DNA from: Rhodoplanes elegans
Lineage (GTDB): Bacteria; Pseudomonadota; Alphaproteobacteria; Rhizobiales; Xanthobacteraceae
DNA: 35,132 nucleotides
Direction: 5' to 3'
Assembly: GCF_016653355.1 (NCBI RefSeq)
Contig: NZ_NHSK01000135.1
Span: forward strand, 1-35,132
Made by a program: the position numbers and the translations under genes. Each line of letters opens with the position of its first letter. Position 1 is the stretch's first letter. This document shows, in pieces, positions 18,178-27,153 of this stretch. Below the pieces are notes generated by a model. The model was not told the origin of the DNA, did no database searches, and saw only the letters and a list, made by a program, of their open reading frames with translations.

Positions 18178-20829
18178 TCAGCGCTCGCCGAGCGACCGCT
18201 CGACGATGTCGGCGAGATCTCGTGACAACGAGGGATTCGCGGCGACCCGTTCGAGCGTCGCGCGCGCCTTGTCGCGGCGCCCCGACTCCAGCGCCCGCCA
18301 GCTCCGAAACGCCGTCATCAGCCGCGCCGCGACCTGAGGATTGCGCCCGTCGAGGGTGAGCACCATGCCGGCGACGAAGTCGTAGCCCTTGCCGTCGGCG
18401 CGATTGAACTGAGTGTGGTTCGCCTGCGCGAACGAGCCGAGCAGGGCGCGCACCCGATTCGGATTGCCGAGCGAGAAGGCCGGATGGTCGATCAACCGCT
18501 CGACCCGCGCGAGCGTGCCCGGGTCCGGGATCATGGCCTGCAGGGCGAACCACTTGTCGATCACCAGCGGGTCGTCGCGGAAGCGCTCGGCGAAGTCGGC
18601 GAGCGCCGCCTCGCGCTCGGCCGTGTCGTGCAGGCTGAGCGTGCCGAGCGCCGCCATCCGGTCCGTCATGTTGTCGGCCTCGGCATACTGGGCGGCGGCG
18701 AGCGCCACGGCGCCGGCATGGCCGGGCGCCGCCAGGAGATCGAGGCAGACATTGCGCAGCGCGCGCCGTCCGGCGCTCGCCGCGTCGGGCGAGTAGGGGC
18801 CGTCGTCGCGCAGGCGGTCGTAGAGGACCCGCAGCGTCGGCGCGAGGTCGTTGCCGATCGCGCGGCGCAGCGCGTGGCGGGCGTTGAAGATCGCCTCGGG
18901 GTCGACGTCGCGGCCGATGTCGCGGGCGATGTCGCCCTCCGACGGGATCGACAGCACCTGCGCCACGAAGGCCGGCTCCAGCCGCTCGTCGCCGAGCACC
19001 GAGGCGAGCGCGTGGACGAGGCCGCCGTCGTGGCGCACCCCGCCGCCCGCCCGGATCACCGCGACGTTGCCGATCAGGATCTCGGAGGCGAGCGTCTGCA
19101 CGGCCTGCCAGCGATTGAACGGGTCGGAATCGTGGATGGCGAGGAAGCGCAGATCGTCGCTGCCGAGGTCGGCCTTGATCTTCACCGGGGCCGAGAAGCC
19201 GCGGTTGAGCGACGGCACCACCGGCACCGTGATCCCGTCGAACACGAAGCGTTCGGCGGGCTTTCTGAGCACCAGCACGCCGCGCTCGACCGGGCCGTGC
19301 CCGCGGCGCACCAGCGGCACGTCGCGGCCGTCCGGTCCCACGAGACCCAGCACGAGCGGAATCTGCAGCGGCGACTTGACCGGCTGGCCCGGGGTCGGAG
19401 GCACCACCTGGGCGATGTCGAGCACCAGCGTGCCGCCCTGCGCGTCGTGGCGGCGCGTCACCGCGAGCTCGGGCGTGCCGGCCTGGCCGTACCAGAGCAT
19501 GAAGTGGGAGAGGTCGGTGTCGCCCGCATCGGCGAAGCAGGCGACGAACTCCTCGATGGTGGCGGCGCGGCCGTCGTGGCGGGCGAAATAGAGATCCATG
19601 CCGGCCCGGAACGTCTCCGGTCCGAGCAGGGTCTTGAGCATGCGCACCACCTCGGCGCCCTTCTCGTAGACGGTCGCCGTGTAGAAATTGTTGATCTCGC
19701 GATAGGTCTCCGGCCGCACCGGATGGGCGAGCGGTCCCGCGTCCTCGACGAACTGATGGCCGCGCAGCACCCGCACGTCGGCGATGCGCTTCACCGGCCG
19801 CGAGCGCATGTCGGAGGAGAATTCCTGATCGCGGAAGACCGTCAGGCCCTCCTTCAGGCAGAGCTGGAACCAGTCGCGGCAGGTGATGCGGTTGCCGGTC
19901 CAGTTGTGGAAGTACTCGTGCGCGATCACCGCCTCGATATGGGCGAAGTCCGCGTCGGTCGCGGTCTCGGGCGAGGCGAGCACGTACTTGTCGTTGAAGA
20001 TGTTGAGGCCCTTGTTCTCCATGGCCCCCATGTTGAAGTCGGCCACCGCGACGATGTTGAAGACGTCGAGGTCGTACTCGCGGCCGAACGCCTCCTCGTC
20101 CCAGCGCATCGACCGTTCCAGCGCGGCGAGCGCGTAGCCGGCGCGGTCCGCCTTGCCGGGCTCGACATAGACGGCGAGCTCGACGGCACGGCCCGACATC
20201 GTCGTGAACGTCGTGCGGCAGACATCGAGCCGCCCGCCGACCAGCGCGAACAGGTAGCAGGGCTTCGGGAAGGGATCGTGCCAGACGGCGAAGTGCCGGC
20301 CGGTGCCGGGCACGTCGCCGCGCTCGACCAGGTTGCCGTTGCCGAGCAGCACCGGCGCCTCGTCGCGGTCCGCCTCGATGCGGGTCGTGTAGACGGCCAT
20401 CACGTCGGGCCGGTCGGGGAAATAGGTGATGCGGCGGAAGCCCTCGGCCTCGCACTGCGTGCAGTAGTTGCCGCTCGACCGGTAGAGCCCCATCAGCTTG
20501 GTGTTGGCCGACGGATCGATCTCGGTCTCGACCTCGAGCACGAAGGGGCCGGGCGGCGGCTGCGGTATGGTGAGACCGTCCGGGCCGGCCGCGTAGGCGG
20601 CCTCGGGCAGCGCGGCGCCGTCGATCGTGACCGACAGGGGCGTCAGCTCGTCGCCGTCGAGCACCAGCGGGGCCGGGCCGCGCGCCGCCGGATTGGGGCG
20701 CAGCGCGAGGCGCGCCTTGATCCGGGTGCGGTTCGGGTGCAGCGCGACATCCAGATGGACCGTGTCGACCAGCCAATCGGGGGGACGATAGTCCGAGAGG
20801 CGGATCGGGCGTGCATGTTCGGTGCGCAT
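18178..20829 (-). CDS. pepN: Aminopeptidase N (M1 zinc metallopeptidase)
   Basis: An 883-residue cytoplasmic aminopeptidase, matching the length of bacterial PepN. It has the substrate-binding GAMEN motif (268-272), the zinc/catalytic HEYFH motif (His304, Glu305, His308) and the third zinc ligand Glu327 in LKEGLTVF. The C-terminal half is the helical ERAP/PepN ring. It removes N-terminal residues from peptides. ATG 20829 has GAGGA five bases upstream and gives the normal family N-terminus; the frame stays open further upstream but that extension looks non-coding. It is divergent from the first tctC gene. Confidence 0.96.
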   Translation of the reverse strand: MRTEHARPIRLSDYRPPDWLVDTVHLDVALHPNRTRIKARLALRPNPAARGPAPLVLDGDELTPLSVTIDGAALPEAAYAAGPDGLTIPQPPPGPFVLEVETEIDPSANTKLMGLYRSSGNYCTQCEAEGFRRITYFPDRPDVMAVYTTRIEADRDEAPVLLGNGNLVERGDVPGTGRHFAVWHDPFPKPCYLFALVGGRLDVCRTTFTTMSGRAVELAVYVEPGKADRAGYALAALERSMRWDEEAFGREYDLDVFNIVAVADFNMGAMENKGLNIFNDKYVLASPETATDADFAHIEAVIAHEYFHNWTGNRITCRDWFQLCLKEGLTVFRDQEFSSDMRSRPVKRIADVRVLRGHQFVEDAGPLAHPVRPETYREINNFYTATVYEKGAEVVRMLKTLLGPETFRAGMDLYFARHDGRAATIEEFVACFADAGDTDLSHFMLWYGQAGTPELAVTRRHDAQGGTLVLDIAQVVPPTPGQPVKSPLQIPLVLGLVGPDGRDVPLVRRGHGPVERGVLVLRKPAERFVFDGITVPVVPSLNRGFSAPVKIKADLGSDDLRFLAIHDSDPFNRWQAVQTLASEILIGNVAVIRAGGGVRHDGGLVHALASVLGDERLEPAFVAQVLSIPSEGDIARDIGRDVDPEAIFNARHALRRAIGNDLAPTLRVLYDRLRDDGPYSPDAASAGRRALRNVCLDLLAAPGHAGAVALAAAQYAEADNMTDRMAALGTLSLHDTAEREAALADFAERFRDDPLVIDKWFALQAMIPDPGTLARVERLIDHPAFSLGNPNRVRALLGSFAQANHTQFNRADGKGYDFVAGMVLTLDGRNPQVAARLMTAFRSWRALESGRRDKARATLERVAANPSLSRDLADIVERSLGER

Positions 20830-21191
20830 GAAGGTCCTCGGTGTCTGCGAACCCCATGTAATCCGGACGGCAGCGGAATTCCATCCGCCCGCGGCACCGG
20901 CGCAGCCATTTCGCCGCAGCGACGCGTTCGCCGATCGGATTTGCGCGATGCGACCTTTGTGGTTTAGTGGCGAGATCAGCGCGGTGTCCGGGCACGGACA
21001 TCGCGGAGCGACAACGCGAGACACATCGCGGCGCAACAAAGCGATCGGCCCCGCCCTGCATTCACCGATCGCCGTCAGGAGGATTCGCGACGGCGCCGAA
21101 CCGGCGCCCGCCGGACGAACAACAGCGGACCGTCGCTCCCGCGAGCGGCGCATGTCCCGCGACGTCATCAAAAAACCAGGGAGAAGACGCC
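20830..21191. other. Divergent intergenic spacer between pepN and tctC
   Basis: This 362-base spacer has no supported gene. TGTCCG-GGCA-CGGACA (20985-21000) is a short perfect hairpin and GGCGCC occurs twice near 21090-21110. No -35/-10 pair stands out on either strand, although both flanking genes need promoters here. Confidence 0.4.
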
Positions 21192-22220
21192 ATGACACTG
21201 CTCGACTTCAAGCCGCGTGCGCCGACCGCCCGCCGGGCGAAGGCCGTCACGACCACCATCGCGGCCGGCGCCGCCCTGCTGGCGATGGCTCTGCCCGGCG
21301 CCGCGCAGACCTCCGGCAGCGACGCCGCCGGCGCCTATCCGAGTCAGCTCGTCAAGATCATCGTACCGTTCGGCGCCGGCAGCATCACCGACAACCTCGC
21401 CCGCATCCTGGCCGACAAGCTCGGCGAGATGTGGAAGCAGCAGGTGATCGTCGAGAACCGGCCGGGCCTCACCGGCACCACGGCGGCGGCGAAGTCGCAG
21501 GCCGACGGCTACACGCTGATGCTCACCTCCAACGGCCACACGGTGGCCGGCACGGTGAACAAGAACATCCAGTTCGACCCGGTGAAGGACTTCGTCGGCG
21601 TCGGCAAGGTCGCCTCGGTGCCGCTCGTCGCCATCGTGCCGCCGGAGCTCGGGGTGAAGTCGCTGCCCGAGTTCCTCGCGATGGCGAAGGAGAAGCCCGG
21701 TAAGCTGAACTTCTCCTCGGCGGGCGTCGCCTCGACCTCGTTCCTCGGCTCCGAGCTGATGCGCCAGAGCGCCGGCGTCAACATCGTGCACGTGCCCTAC
21801 AAGGGCGTGCCGGACGCCGTCACGGCGGTGGTGCGCAACGACGCGCAGCTCTACTTCGCGCCGATCCCCAACGCCCAGGAGCTCGCGACCGCCGGCAAGG
21901 TCCGGATGATCGCCATCAACTCCAACACCCGCAGCGCCAAGCTGCCCGACATCGCCACCGTCAAGGAGGCGGTGCCGAGCTACGATTACGATTCGTGGTT
22001 CGCCGTGATGGCGCCGGCCGGTACGCCGAAGGCGATCGTGGCCAAGGTGAACGCCGACATGGCCAAGGTGCTGCGGATGCCGGACGTGGTCGAGAAGCTC
22101 GACACGCTCGGCGCGGTGGCGTCGCCCGGCACGCCGGACGCGCTCGACAAGCAGCTCGCGCACGAGACCGAGTTCTACGCCAAGGTGATGCGCGAGGCCG
22201 GCCTCGGCGGCACGAACTGA
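21192..22220 (+). CDS. TctC-family periplasmic solute-binding protein 1
   Basis: A 342-residue protein of the tripartite tricarboxylate transporter receptor (TctC/Bug) family. A signal peptide ends near PGAAQ (about residues 33-37). The mature part has the family marks YPSQLVKIIVPFGAGSITDNLAR, VIVENRPGLTGT and HVPYKGVPDAV, where carboxylate ligands are bound between two lobes. GGGAGA at 21179-21184 precedes ATG 21192. The ligand is unknown; family members bind citrate, other dicarboxylates, aromatic acids or nicotinate-type compounds. No tctA or tctB membrane gene is adjacent. Confidence 0.92.
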   Translation: MTLLDFKPRAPTARRAKAVTTTIAAGAALLAMALPGAAQTSGSDAAGAYPSQLVKIIVPFGAGSITDNLARILADKLGEMWKQQVIVENRPGLTGTTAAAKSQADGYTLMLTSNGHTVAGTVNKNIQFDPVKDFVGVGKVASVPLVAIVPPELGVKSLPEFLAMAKEKPGKLNFSSAGVASTSFLGSELMRQSAGVNIVHVPYKGVPDAVTAVVRNDAQLYFAPIPNAQELATAGKVRMIAINSNTRSAKLPDIATVKEAVPSYDYDSWFAVMAPAGTPKAIVAKVNADMAKVLRMPDVVEKLDTLGAVASPGTPDALDKQLAHETEFYAKVMREAGLGGTN

Positions 22221-22243
22221 GGCGGAGCCGTCGTTCTCCGACT

Positions 22244-22333
22244 CGTCATGCCCGGCCTTGTGCCGGGCATCCCCGTCCGCGGCATCATCGACTAGGACAG
22301 GCGTGGATGGCCGGGACAAGCCCGGCCATGACG
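22244..22333. repeat. Intergenic palindromic element, CGTCATG ends
   Basis: CGTCATGCCCGG (22244-22255) and CCGGCCATGACG (22322-22333) are complementary ends with one mismatch, enclosing smaller hairpins (CCCGGCcttgtGCCGGG; GGCCGGGacaaGCCCGGCC). Its right-hand 32 bases (22302-22333) match 31 of 32 bases of the element ending at 29362. Confidence 0.75.
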
Positions 22334-22376
22334 GTGCGGGCGTCTCTTGGCTTGCGTCGGCCCCCCGTTGGTGGCA

Positions 22377-22406
22377 CCTCCGGATGTGAAGACAGCCTCC
22401 GGAGGC
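22377..22406 (+). promoter_or_regulatory. Ribosome-binding-site palindrome before the alcohol dehydrogenase
   Basis: GCCTCCGGAGGC (22395-22406) is a perfect 12-bp palindrome that contains the strong Shine-Dalgarno GGAGG (22401-22405), five bases before ATG 22411. CCTCCGGA also occurs at 22377-22384, so the upstream CCTCC could pair with the Shine-Dalgarno across a 19-base loop and mask it. Confidence 0.4.
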
Positions 22407-22410
22407 GGCC

Positions 22411-23544
22411 ATGCCGGGAGATGTCACGGGCGAGCCCAAGCGCGTAGAGATCGGGCGCGCAGAGATCTGGCGCGCCGAGACCATGCGGGCCATGGTGCTG
22501 GAGCGGCCGGGCACGCCGCTGGTGCTGCGCGAGCGGCCGGTGCCGCGGCCCGGGCCCGGCGAGGTCCTGCTGCGGGTCGCGGCCTGCGGGGTCTGCCGCA
22601 CCGATCTCCACGTCGTTGACGGCGAGCTGACGCATCCGACGCTGCCGGTCGTTCCCGGCCACGAGATCGTCGGCCGGGTGCTCGCGGTCGGCGACGGAGT
22701 CGCGGGCTTCCACACGAGCCAGCGCATCGGCGTGCCGTGGCTCGGCGCCACCTGCGGCACCTGCCCGTATTGTCGCGACGGACGTGAGAATCTCTGCGAC
22801 GCGCCGGGCTTCACCGGCTACACGCGCGACGGCGGCTACGCGACCCACGCGGTCGCCGATCATCGCTACTGCTTCGCGCTGCCGGATGGCACCGGCGGCG
22901 GCGCGCTCGACGACGCCCACATGGCGCCGCTCCTGTGCGCCGGGCTGATCGGCTGGCGCAGCTACAGGATGGCGCGCGAGGGGATGGCCGGCGAGGGGCG
23001 GGCGCTCGGCCTCTACGGCTTCGGCGCCGCCGCTCATATTCTCACGCAGGTCGCCGTGCAGCAGGGACATCGCGTCCTCGCCTTCACGCGCGCCGGCGAC
23101 GATGCCTCGCAGGCTTTCGCCCGGACGCTCGGGGCCGAATGGGCCGGCGCCGCCGAGGCGACGCCACCGGTGCCGCTCGACGCCGCGATCATCTTCGCCC
23201 CGGTGGGAGCGCTGGTGCCGGCGGCCCTGCGGGCAGTGCGCAAGGGCGGCCGCGTCGTCTGCGCCGGCATCCACATGTCGGACATTCCGAGCTTCCCCTA
23301 CGCGATCCTGTGGGAGGAGCGCCAGCTCGTCTCGGTCGCCAACCTGACCCGCGAGGATGCGCAGTCGTTCTTCGCGGCGCTGCCGTCGCTCGACCTCGAG
23401 ACCGAGGTGACTCTCTATCCTCTGGCGCGAGCCAATGCGGCGCTCGCCGATCTGCGGGCCGGACGGCTGCAGGGCGCAGCGGTACTGCAATGTTCGTCAG
23501 CCGACGAAAAGTCGAACCAACTCAACGGCTCGTGTGTCGCCTAA
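22411..23544 (+). CDS. Zinc-dependent alcohol dehydrogenase (MDR superfamily)
   Basis: A 377-residue NAD(P)-dependent medium-chain dehydrogenase. Catalytic zinc ligands Cys62 (CGVCRTDLH), His84 (GHE) and Cys176 (APLLCAG) are present, as are the four structural-zinc cysteines 115, 118, 121 and 129. The Rossmann loop reads GLYGFGAAAHI, common in one ADH branch. ATG 22411 has an excellent GGAGG; the family's usual start would be near ATG 22483. The extra 24 residues include a 15-base tandem repeat (22447-22491) encoding EIGRA-EIWRA-ETMRA. Substrate unknown; same strand as the HAD-like gene 149 bases on. Confidence 0.92.
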   Translation: MPGDVTGEPKRVEIGRAEIWRAETMRAMVLERPGTPLVLRERPVPRPGPGEVLLRVAACGVCRTDLHVVDGELTHPTLPVVPGHEIVGRVLAVGDGVAGFHTSQRIGVPWLGATCGTCPYCRDGRENLCDAPGFTGYTRDGGYATHAVADHRYCFALPDGTGGGALDDAHMAPLLCAGLIGWRSYRMAREGMAGEGRALGLYGFGAAAHILTQVAVQQGHRVLAFTRAGDDASQAFARTLGAEWAGAAEATPPVPLDAAIIFAPVGALVPAALRAVRKGGRVVCAGIHMSDIPSFPYAILWEERQLVSVANLTREDAQSFFAALPSLDLETEVTLYPLARANAALADLRAGRLQGAAVLQCSSADEKSNQLNGSCVA

Positions 23545-23693
23545 GGGAAAATACTTCCGTCAGGCTGGAACCTCCCTCGGACCCGCTCGTTCTATGTCGG
23601 AGTGTCGCCGGATCGAACGTGCGGGGTTCCGCTCCTCGCATCACCAGTGAACTCATCATTCCAATCGGGGCGGGGGAGCGGACGAGGGACAGC

Positions 23694-24485
23694 ATGGCTG
23701 TTGCGCGCAGGATTCGTCGACGCGGCTGGATGACGGCCGCCAACAAGACCAACCAGACCGTGGAGCCGAAGCGGCCGGCGGTGCGCCATCTGGCGGTGCG
23801 CTCGCGCGCCGGTGGCTCGCTCGCCGAGGCCAAGGCCTATGTGTTCATGGTGGAAGGCGCCGTGATCGACACGGTGCTGCCATCGACGAACTGCTGGCTA
23901 CAGACGCTCACCGAGTTCGGCCACACGTTCCGCACCGCCGACCTGCATCGTTATCACGGCCTCGATCCCGACGCGCTGCTCGACGCGCTGCTGCCGGTGG
24001 TCGACGCGGAGACCAAGGAGTTCATCCTCGCGAAGTATCGCATGCGCTGGACCGGCGAGGTGATGCCGACGCTGCGTCCCTTCCCGGGCGTGCGCGAGCT
24101 GATCCTCGATCTCGCCTCGCGTGGGGCCGCGGTGGCGCTGGTCACCCACGCGTGCGGCGAGGAGCTGACGCAGATGCGGGCGCTGCTCGGGCTCGACGAC
24201 TCCGTGACCATCGTGTCGGGCGACGACGTCCCGCGCGGCATGCCGCATGCCGACCGCATCGGCGCCGCGCTGGAGCGGCTCGGGGTGCGCCAGCCCGGCG
24301 ACGCCCTCGTCGTCGGTGCGAGCCCGTGGGACGCCGAGGCGGCGCACGCGGCCCACACCCGGTCGGTCGGCGTGCTCTCCGGACTGTTCGCCCGCGCCGA
24401 CCTGCTCGAGGCCGGTTGTCAGTCGGTGTTTCTCGACGCCAAGAGCCTCGCCGGCGCGCTCGCCGCCCCCGAGATCGCGGCCTGA
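23694..24485 (+). CDS. HAD-superfamily protein with a degenerate active site
   Basis: A 263-residue protein with the fold pattern of HAD phosphatases of the phosphoglycolate-phosphatase type, including the helical cap. The catalytic motifs are altered: motif I, normally FDxDGTxxD, reads FMVEGAVID, so the nucleophile Asp is Met52 and the second Asp is Glu54. Motif II keeps Thr151. The motif III region, usually GKPxPD, reads PRGMPHAD. Motif IV has Ala209 in place of the first Asp (VVGASPWD) but keeps Asp213. It is therefore unlikely to be an active phosphatase. ATG 23694 follows GAGGGA (23684-23689); ATG 23730 is an alternative. A strong terminator follows. Confidence 0.75.
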   Translation: MAVARRIRRRGWMTAANKTNQTVEPKRPAVRHLAVRSRAGGSLAEAKAYVFMVEGAVIDTVLPSTNCWLQTLTEFGHTFRTADLHRYHGLDPDALLDALLPVVDAETKEFILAKYRMRWTGEVMPTLRPFPGVRELILDLASRGAAVALVTHACGEELTQMRALLGLDDSVTIVSGDDVPRGMPHADRIGAALERLGVRQPGDALVVGASPWDAEAAHAAHTRSVGVLSGLFARADLLEAGCQSVFLDAKSLAGALAAPEIAA

Positions 24486-24524
24486 AGGCCGCGCAGTACA
24501 CATTCGTTTCGTCATATGGCTTGA

Positions 24525-24560
24525 AGCCGCCGCGACCGACCCGTCGCGGCGGCTTTTTTT
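24525..24560 (+). terminator. Strong intrinsic terminator after the HAD-like gene
   Basis: AGCCGCCGCGAC (24525-24536) pairs perfectly over 12 bp with GTCGCGGCGGCT (24543-24554) around a six-base loop, followed by seven T (24554-24560). This is a textbook factor-independent terminator 40 bases after the stop. Confidence 0.95.
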
Positions 24561-24701
24561 ATCGAGCCGACATCCTGCGACGAAGGTCGAGGCGGGACCG
24601 GGCCGCAACCGGCTTGCCGGCCGGCGGCCGGGGCGCATAAGCTCTCTCATCAAACAACACGAGCGCCCGGCCGCATGGACCGGAGCGCCGAGGGAGCGCC
24701 G

Positions 24702-25736
24702 ATGACCAATCTCTTCACACGCCCGAACTCCGTTCCGTCGCGCGCCGCGCCGTCACGCGGACTGTCGCGCCGCGCCTGCGTGGTGCTGGCCGCCGTCGCC
24801 GCGACGACGCTCGGCCTCGCCGCCACGGCCGTCGCCGCCCTCGATTACCCGACCCGGCCGGTGCGCTGGATCGTCTCCTATCCGCCGGGCGGGGCGACCG
24901 ACATCACGGCGCGCCTCGTCGGCCAGGCCGTGTCGGAGCGGCTCGGCCAGCAGGTCGTGATCGAGAACCGCGCCGGCGCCGGCAACAATATCGGCACCGA
25001 GATCGCCATCAACGCCGCGCCGGACGGCTACACGCTGTTCTTCGTCAACCCGGCCAACACCATCAACGCCACGCTCTACAAGAAGCTGTCGTTCGACTTC
25101 GTGCGCGACATCCAGGGCGTCGCCGGCATCATCCGGGTGCCCAACGTGATGGTGGTGACCCCGTCGGTGCCGGCCAAGACCGTGCAGGAGTTCATCGACT
25201 GGGTGAAGGCCAATCCCGGCAAGGTGAACCTCGCCTCCTCGGGCAACGGCACCTCGATCCACCTGTCCGGCGAGCTGTTCATGGCGATGACCGGCGCCAA
25301 GATGACTCACGTGCCGTATCGCGGCTCGGCGCCGGCCGTCACGGATCTGCTCGCCGGTCAGGTCCACGTGATGTTCGACAATCTTCCCTCGGCGATCGAG
25401 CACATCCGGGCCGGCCGGCTGCGGGCGCTGGCCGTGACGACGGCGGAGCGCTCGGCCATGCTGCCCGACGTGCCGACCGTCGCCGAGACCGTGAAGGGCT
25501 ACGAGGCGAGCGGCATCTTCGGCATGGGCATCCAGAAGGCCGCCCCGAAGGAGATCGTCGACCGGCTCAACGCGGCGGTGAACGAGTCGCTCGACGATCC
25601 CAAGCTGAAGACGCGGCTCGTCGAGCTCGGCGGCATCGTGATGAAGACGACGCCGGCCGAGTTCCAGAAGACCATCGAGGACGAGACGGCGAAGTGGGGC
25701 AAGGCCGTCCAGTTCTCCGGCGCCTCGGTGGACTGA
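24702..25736 (+). CDS. TctC-family periplasmic solute-binding protein 2
   Basis: A 344-residue TctC/Bug receptor. The signal peptide has the hydrophobic core VVLAAVAATTLGLAATAVAA. The mature protein starts about LDYPTRPVRWIVSYPPGGATD and carries IENRAGAGNNIGTE, PDGYTLFFVNP and HVPYRGSAPAVTD, the ligand-lobe signatures of the family. AGGGAG (24691-24696) supports ATG 24702 over ATG 24675. By eye about two thirds of mature residues match the next tctC gene, and both end FSGASVD, so the two arose by duplication. No membrane components nearby. Confidence 0.93.
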   Translation: MTNLFTRPNSVPSRAAPSRGLSRRACVVLAAVAATTLGLAATAVAALDYPTRPVRWIVSYPPGGATDITARLVGQAVSERLGQQVVIENRAGAGNNIGTEIAINAAPDGYTLFFVNPANTINATLYKKLSFDFVRDIQGVAGIIRVPNVMVVTPSVPAKTVQEFIDWVKANPGKVNLASSGNGTSIHLSGELFMAMTGAKMTHVPYRGSAPAVTDLLAGQVHVMFDNLPSAIEHIRAGRLRALAVTTAERSAMLPDVPTVAETVKGYEASGIFGMGIQKAAPKEIVDRLNAAVNESLDDPKLKTRLVELGGIVMKTTPAEFQKTIEDETAKWGKAVQFSGASVD

Positions 25737-25759
25737 CGCCGGCGGACGATCGACGGGGG

Positions 25760-25868
25760 TGTCATTCCGGGGCGTGAGCCGAAGGCTCGCGAACCCGGAA
25801 TCCAGCGGAGGTCTCCGTAATGGCGGCTCGATTCCGGGTTCGCGGCTTCGCCGCGCCCCGGAATGACG
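25760..25868. repeat. Intergenic palindromic element between the paired tctC genes
   Basis: TGTCATTCCGGGGCG (25760-25774) and CGCCCCGGAATGACG (25854-25868) are complementary at 14 of 15 positions, with an inner CGCGAACCCGGAATC / GATTCCGGGTTCGCG pair. The rest of the gap to 26119 holds no gene; it is relatively AT-rich near 25990-26050, where a promoter for the next tctC gene may lie, but I could not define one. Confidence 0.8.
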
Positions 25869-26119
25869 GATCGATCAGATCCGCGCGTCGTGACAGAGCC
25901 GCAGCCGCTCAGTGTCGGTCGCGATCCCGCGGCACGCCGGCTGTCGGCGGTCGACGCAGTCCGACAATCCGCATCGCTTCGCTCACCTCGCATTCACGTT
26001 TCGACGAAGGTTCGGTTGTTCGTGACGGTCTTTGCCTCTTACGATTGATGCAACCAGAAGCCGAGCGAATCGGCCGGACCTGACAGGTGGCGGCGACGTG
26101 CCGCGATGGAGGAATGGAA

Positions 26120-27136
26120 ATGCGGGTTTTCGGACAATTCGGCTCGCGCCTGGCGGCGGTCGCGGGGACCGCTGCGACGGTGGCGCTGGCACTGACGGCG
26201 AGCCTCGCGTTCGGCGGCACGGCGCTCGCCGACGACGCGGCGGACTATCCCAACCGGCCGGTGCGCATCGTGGTGGCGTATCCGCCCGGCGGCACCACCG
26301 ACATCCTGGCCCGCATCGTCGGCCAGCACATGTCGGAGACGCTCGGCCAGCAGTTCATCGTCGAAAACAAGCCCGGCGCCGGCAACAATATCGGCACCGA
26401 GATGGTGGTGAACTCGGCGCCCGACGGCTACACGCTGCTGCTCGCCAACCCGGCCAACGGCATCAATGCGAGCCTCTACAAGAAGCTCTCCTTCAACTTC
26501 CTGCGCGACATCACCCCGGTCGCCGGCATCGTGCGGGTGCCGAACGTGATGGAGGTCAACCCGAGCTTCCCGGCCAAGACGGTCGCCGAGTTCATCGAAT
26601 ACGCCAAGGCCAATCCCGGCAAGGTGAACATGGCCTCCTCGGGCAACGGCACCTCGGTCCATCTGTCGGGCGAGATGTTGATGGCGATGACCGGCATCAA
26701 GATGACCCATGTGCCGTATCGCGGCGCCGGTCCCGCGCTCACCGACCTGATCGCCGGCACGGTCGACGTGATCTTCGACAACCTGCCGTCGTCGATCGCC
26801 CACATCCAGGCCGGCAAGCTGCGGGCGCTCGCCGTCACCACCGACACGCCTTCCGATCAGCTTCCGGGCGTGCCGACCGTCGCGGCGACCGTGCCGGGCT
26901 ACGAGGCGAGCGCCTGGTTCGGCTTCGGCGCTCCGAAGGGCACGCCGCCGGCCGTCGTCGCCAAGCTCAACGCCGCCGTGAACAAGGCGCTGGCCGATCC
27001 CAAGGTGAAGGCGCGTCTCGTCGAGCTCGGCGGCGTCCCGCTCGTCGGCCCGCCCGAGGCGTTCGGCAAGGTGATGAAGGACGAGACCGAGAAGTGGGAG
27101 AAGGTGGTCAAGTTCTCCGGCGCCAGCGTGGATTGA
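26120..27136 (+). CDS. TctC-family periplasmic solute-binding protein 3
   Basis: A 338-residue TctC/Bug receptor with a signal peptide (core VALALTASLAFGGTALA) and mature start near ADYPNRPVRIVVAYPPGGTTD. Family marks VENKPGAGNNIGTE, PDGYTLLLANP and HVPYRGAGPALTD are present. GGAGGA (26108-26113) is six bases from ATG 26120 and abuts ATG 26114, so 26120 is the better start. It is a close paralogue of the preceding tctC gene and lies in the same orientation, upstream of an IlvD/EDD dehydratase. The ligand could be the substrate of that dehydratase, but this is inference only. Confidence 0.93.
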   Translation: MRVFGQFGSRLAAVAGTAATVALALTASLAFGGTALADDAADYPNRPVRIVVAYPPGGTTDILARIVGQHMSETLGQQFIVENKPGAGNNIGTEMVVNSAPDGYTLLLANPANGINASLYKKLSFNFLRDITPVAGIVRVPNVMEVNPSFPAKTVAEFIEYAKANPGKVNMASSGNGTSVHLSGEMLMAMTGIKMTHVPYRGAGPALTDLIAGTVDVIFDNLPSSIAHIQAGKLRALAVTTDTPSDQLPGVPTVAATVPGYEASAWFGFGAPKGTPPAVVAKLNAAVNKALADPKVKARLVELGGVPLVGPPEAFGKVMKDETEKWEKVVKFSGASVD

Positions 27137-27153
27137 CCTCGCCGTGCACCCCG

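Noticed and set aside
18415-20967. Long frame antisense to pepN
   Set aside because: pepN has full M1 motifs; the antisense product matches no family and has shadow composition.
20830-21198. N-terminal extension of pepN
   Set aside because: The frame is open, but ATG 20829 has a good ribosome binding site and gives the normal family N-terminus; the extension looks non-coding.
22244-22333. Reading the intergenic hairpins as terminators
   Set aside because: They lack T runs and share ends with other elements, so they are better called repeats.
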